Positions 63,062 to 64,000 of a DNA stretch of 64,000 bases are shown piece by piece. The first letter of the stretch is position 1, and each line of letters begins with the position of its first letter. Origin of the DNA: Anodontia alba (taxonomy: Eukaryota; Mollusca; Bivalvia; Lucinida; Lucinidae); assembly GCA_964016985.1 (NCBI GenBank), contig OZ024826.1:42105796-42169795 (forward strand). Direction: 5' to 3'. The translations under genes were made by a program, and so were the position numbers. The notes beneath the pieces were generated by a model. The model saw only the letters and a list, made by a program, of their open reading frames with translations. It was not told the origin of the DNA and searched no databases.

Positions 63062-63669
63062 CGAGGGCGTTAATTTAATTGTGTCACTAATGGCCCACCA
63101 TACCGCGTGGCTGTAAGGAGCACGTGGAGACTGTGGTGATTTTACGGGGGATTGATTTTCTATAACAGGATGAAATTTCGGTCTAATCCGTTCAGTCTTT
63201 CAAACGTTATTGAAAGTTCGAGTTGGTTCAGTCATATACACTCAAACCTTACTGTATGCAAAACGTAGACCTACAACCGGTTTAAGAGGTCTGTGTCTTA
63301 TCCATAACAACGCAGGTGCTCACAAGTGTGTTCTTGTCCAAGACTTCTTAAAAGAGGAAAAGGTAGTTCAGCTCTCTCATCCTCCTTATTCCCCAGACCT
63401 TAGTCCCTGCGACGTTTTCCTGTTTTCTTTACTAAAGAAAACCCTTTCTGGTCATCGTTATGAATCCCGAAGTGCACTTGGCAGTGCAATTTACCAGTGC
63501 CTTCGGGGTATACCTAAAAAGGCCTACTTCTCTGCCTTTACAGAATGGATTTCGAGACTTGAAAAGTGTGTTTCCGTCAAGATAGAATACTTCGAAGGGT
63601 TGAAATGTGAATGGGATTAATAACGCGGCCTGTATAATCCCAATGACAACATTAAATGAACTTCCCTCG
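63062..63669 (+). mobile_element. Internally deleted mariner-like element, 608 bp
   Basis: The ends CGAGGGCGTTAATTTAATTG (63062) and the inverse CGAGGGAAGTTCATTTAAT (ending 63669) are flanked by TA (63060-63061, 63670-63671). The internal sequence has lost the N-terminal half of the transposase. Its ends differ from those of 1184-2520, so it is a separate subfamily copy. It sits 2 bp beyond the right duplication of a SINE. Confidence 0.85.
63234..63620 (+). pseudogene. C-terminal mariner transposase fragment
   Basis: The frame ends EYFEGLKCEWD at 63620 and includes RRPTTGLRGLCLIHNNAGAH (Asn at the second catalytic position where Asp is expected), HPPYSPDLSPCDVFLFSLLK (third Asp) and SRSALGSAIYQCLRGIPKKA. 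It aligns well with the 1184-2520 transposase C-terminus, but the region with the first catalytic Asp is absent. The DNA-binding domain is also missing, so it cannot act as a transposase. The intact ends could still be moved in trans. Confidence 0.88.
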
Positions 63670-63671
63670 TA

Positions 63672-64000
63672 CCTGACCCTGTTTTTTTTCTGGAGAGGTC
63701 TGATTTTTTTAATATGTAAGTAGGCAGTAGGGCACAATTCAGTCCAGACTGTGACTCAAATATTTGAATGGAATAAAACAAAATATCAACTATGATGGCT
63801 AGTGTGATTAAAATTTGTAAAATAGAAAAAAATGCTAACCATTACAGAGGGTGTTAGTTTTTTTTATCAAAAATGTAGAATTAGAGAGAAATTATGAGTA
63901 AGGTATCATATTTGGCCGGAACCAAATATTCAGTGCAGCAATTAAGTATAAATGAGTTTGCTGTAGTCTTTCACAGATACTAATGCTAACCCGTCAATTT
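63672..64000. other. No recognised feature
   Basis: AT-rich right edge of the window. Confidence 0.4.

Overview
The window is eukaryotic, AT-rich, intron- and repeat-dominated animal DNA. It shows GT-AG splicing, tRNA-derived SINEs with target-site duplications, mariner remnants, LINE fragments and very many short fold-back DNA elements. The ~110-160 bp tandem families at 33.1-35.3 kb and 43.5-44.9 kb, and the repeat around 49.1-49.9 kb, resemble repeats I associate with bivalve molluscs. That assignment rests on recollection, so 'probably a bivalve' is an inference.

One real protein gene is recognisable. It is an SLC6 (sodium- and chloride-dependent neurotransmitter/amino-acid symporter) gene on the minus strand. 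Seven coding exons (22592-22376, 13939-13808, 12031-11888, 9579-9321, 5870-5738, 4415-4177, 828-704) have canonical splice sites, and every junction phase agrees. Together they encode about 416 residues, from the cytosolic N-terminus through TM1-TM7. TM8-TM12 lie beyond the left edge. A possible first coding exon (only Met-Phe-Asn) lies 26 kb upstream at 48776-48768. A short orphan coding-like exon at 48008-47817 is unassigned.

Almost everything else is repeats. Left part (0-22 kb): the SLC6 introns, holding an intact-ended but broken mariner (1184-2520), a second mariner remnant and a LINE scrap (7.05-8.55 kb), SINEs (3741-4042, 12125-12231, 20228-20797) and dozens of hairpin elements. Middle (22-41 kb): a 111-bp tandem array, dense hairpin elements, a three-part tandem-repeat block (33.1-35.3 kb) and a local segmental duplication (35.36/38.06 kb). 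Right (41-64 kb): a LINE 3' fragment (42.2-42.9 kb), a 140-bp tandem element (43.46-44.9 kb), three large minisatellites (40.6-41.2, 50.5-52.0, 52.4-54.9 kb), a GGGTGGCC-ended transposon with a nested insertion (61.4-62.2 kb), a SINE with perfect duplications and a deleted mariner.

The most interesting pattern is modular. The fold-back elements fall into many families with different termini (labelled A to S here), but their central hairpins belong to only a few types shared across families. Module 1 (arm GTACTCRTTAGAAnnGCCTC) is in families A, C, H and I. Module 2 (arm GCAAACAGTGTAGATCCAG) is in D1, D2, D3, F, K and P. Module 3 (arm TTTCATGnnAATTGTCTnC) is in E and G. Arms co-vary so that pairing is kept. 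Family F has G-type ends around a D-type hairpin, and one element (32.5-32.7 kb) is half D2 and half G. Single arms or whole hairpins have also expanded into tandem arrays (17.5, 21.6 and 52.4 kb). Many nested insertions allow a relative chronology. Family letters are labels of this annotation, not database names.
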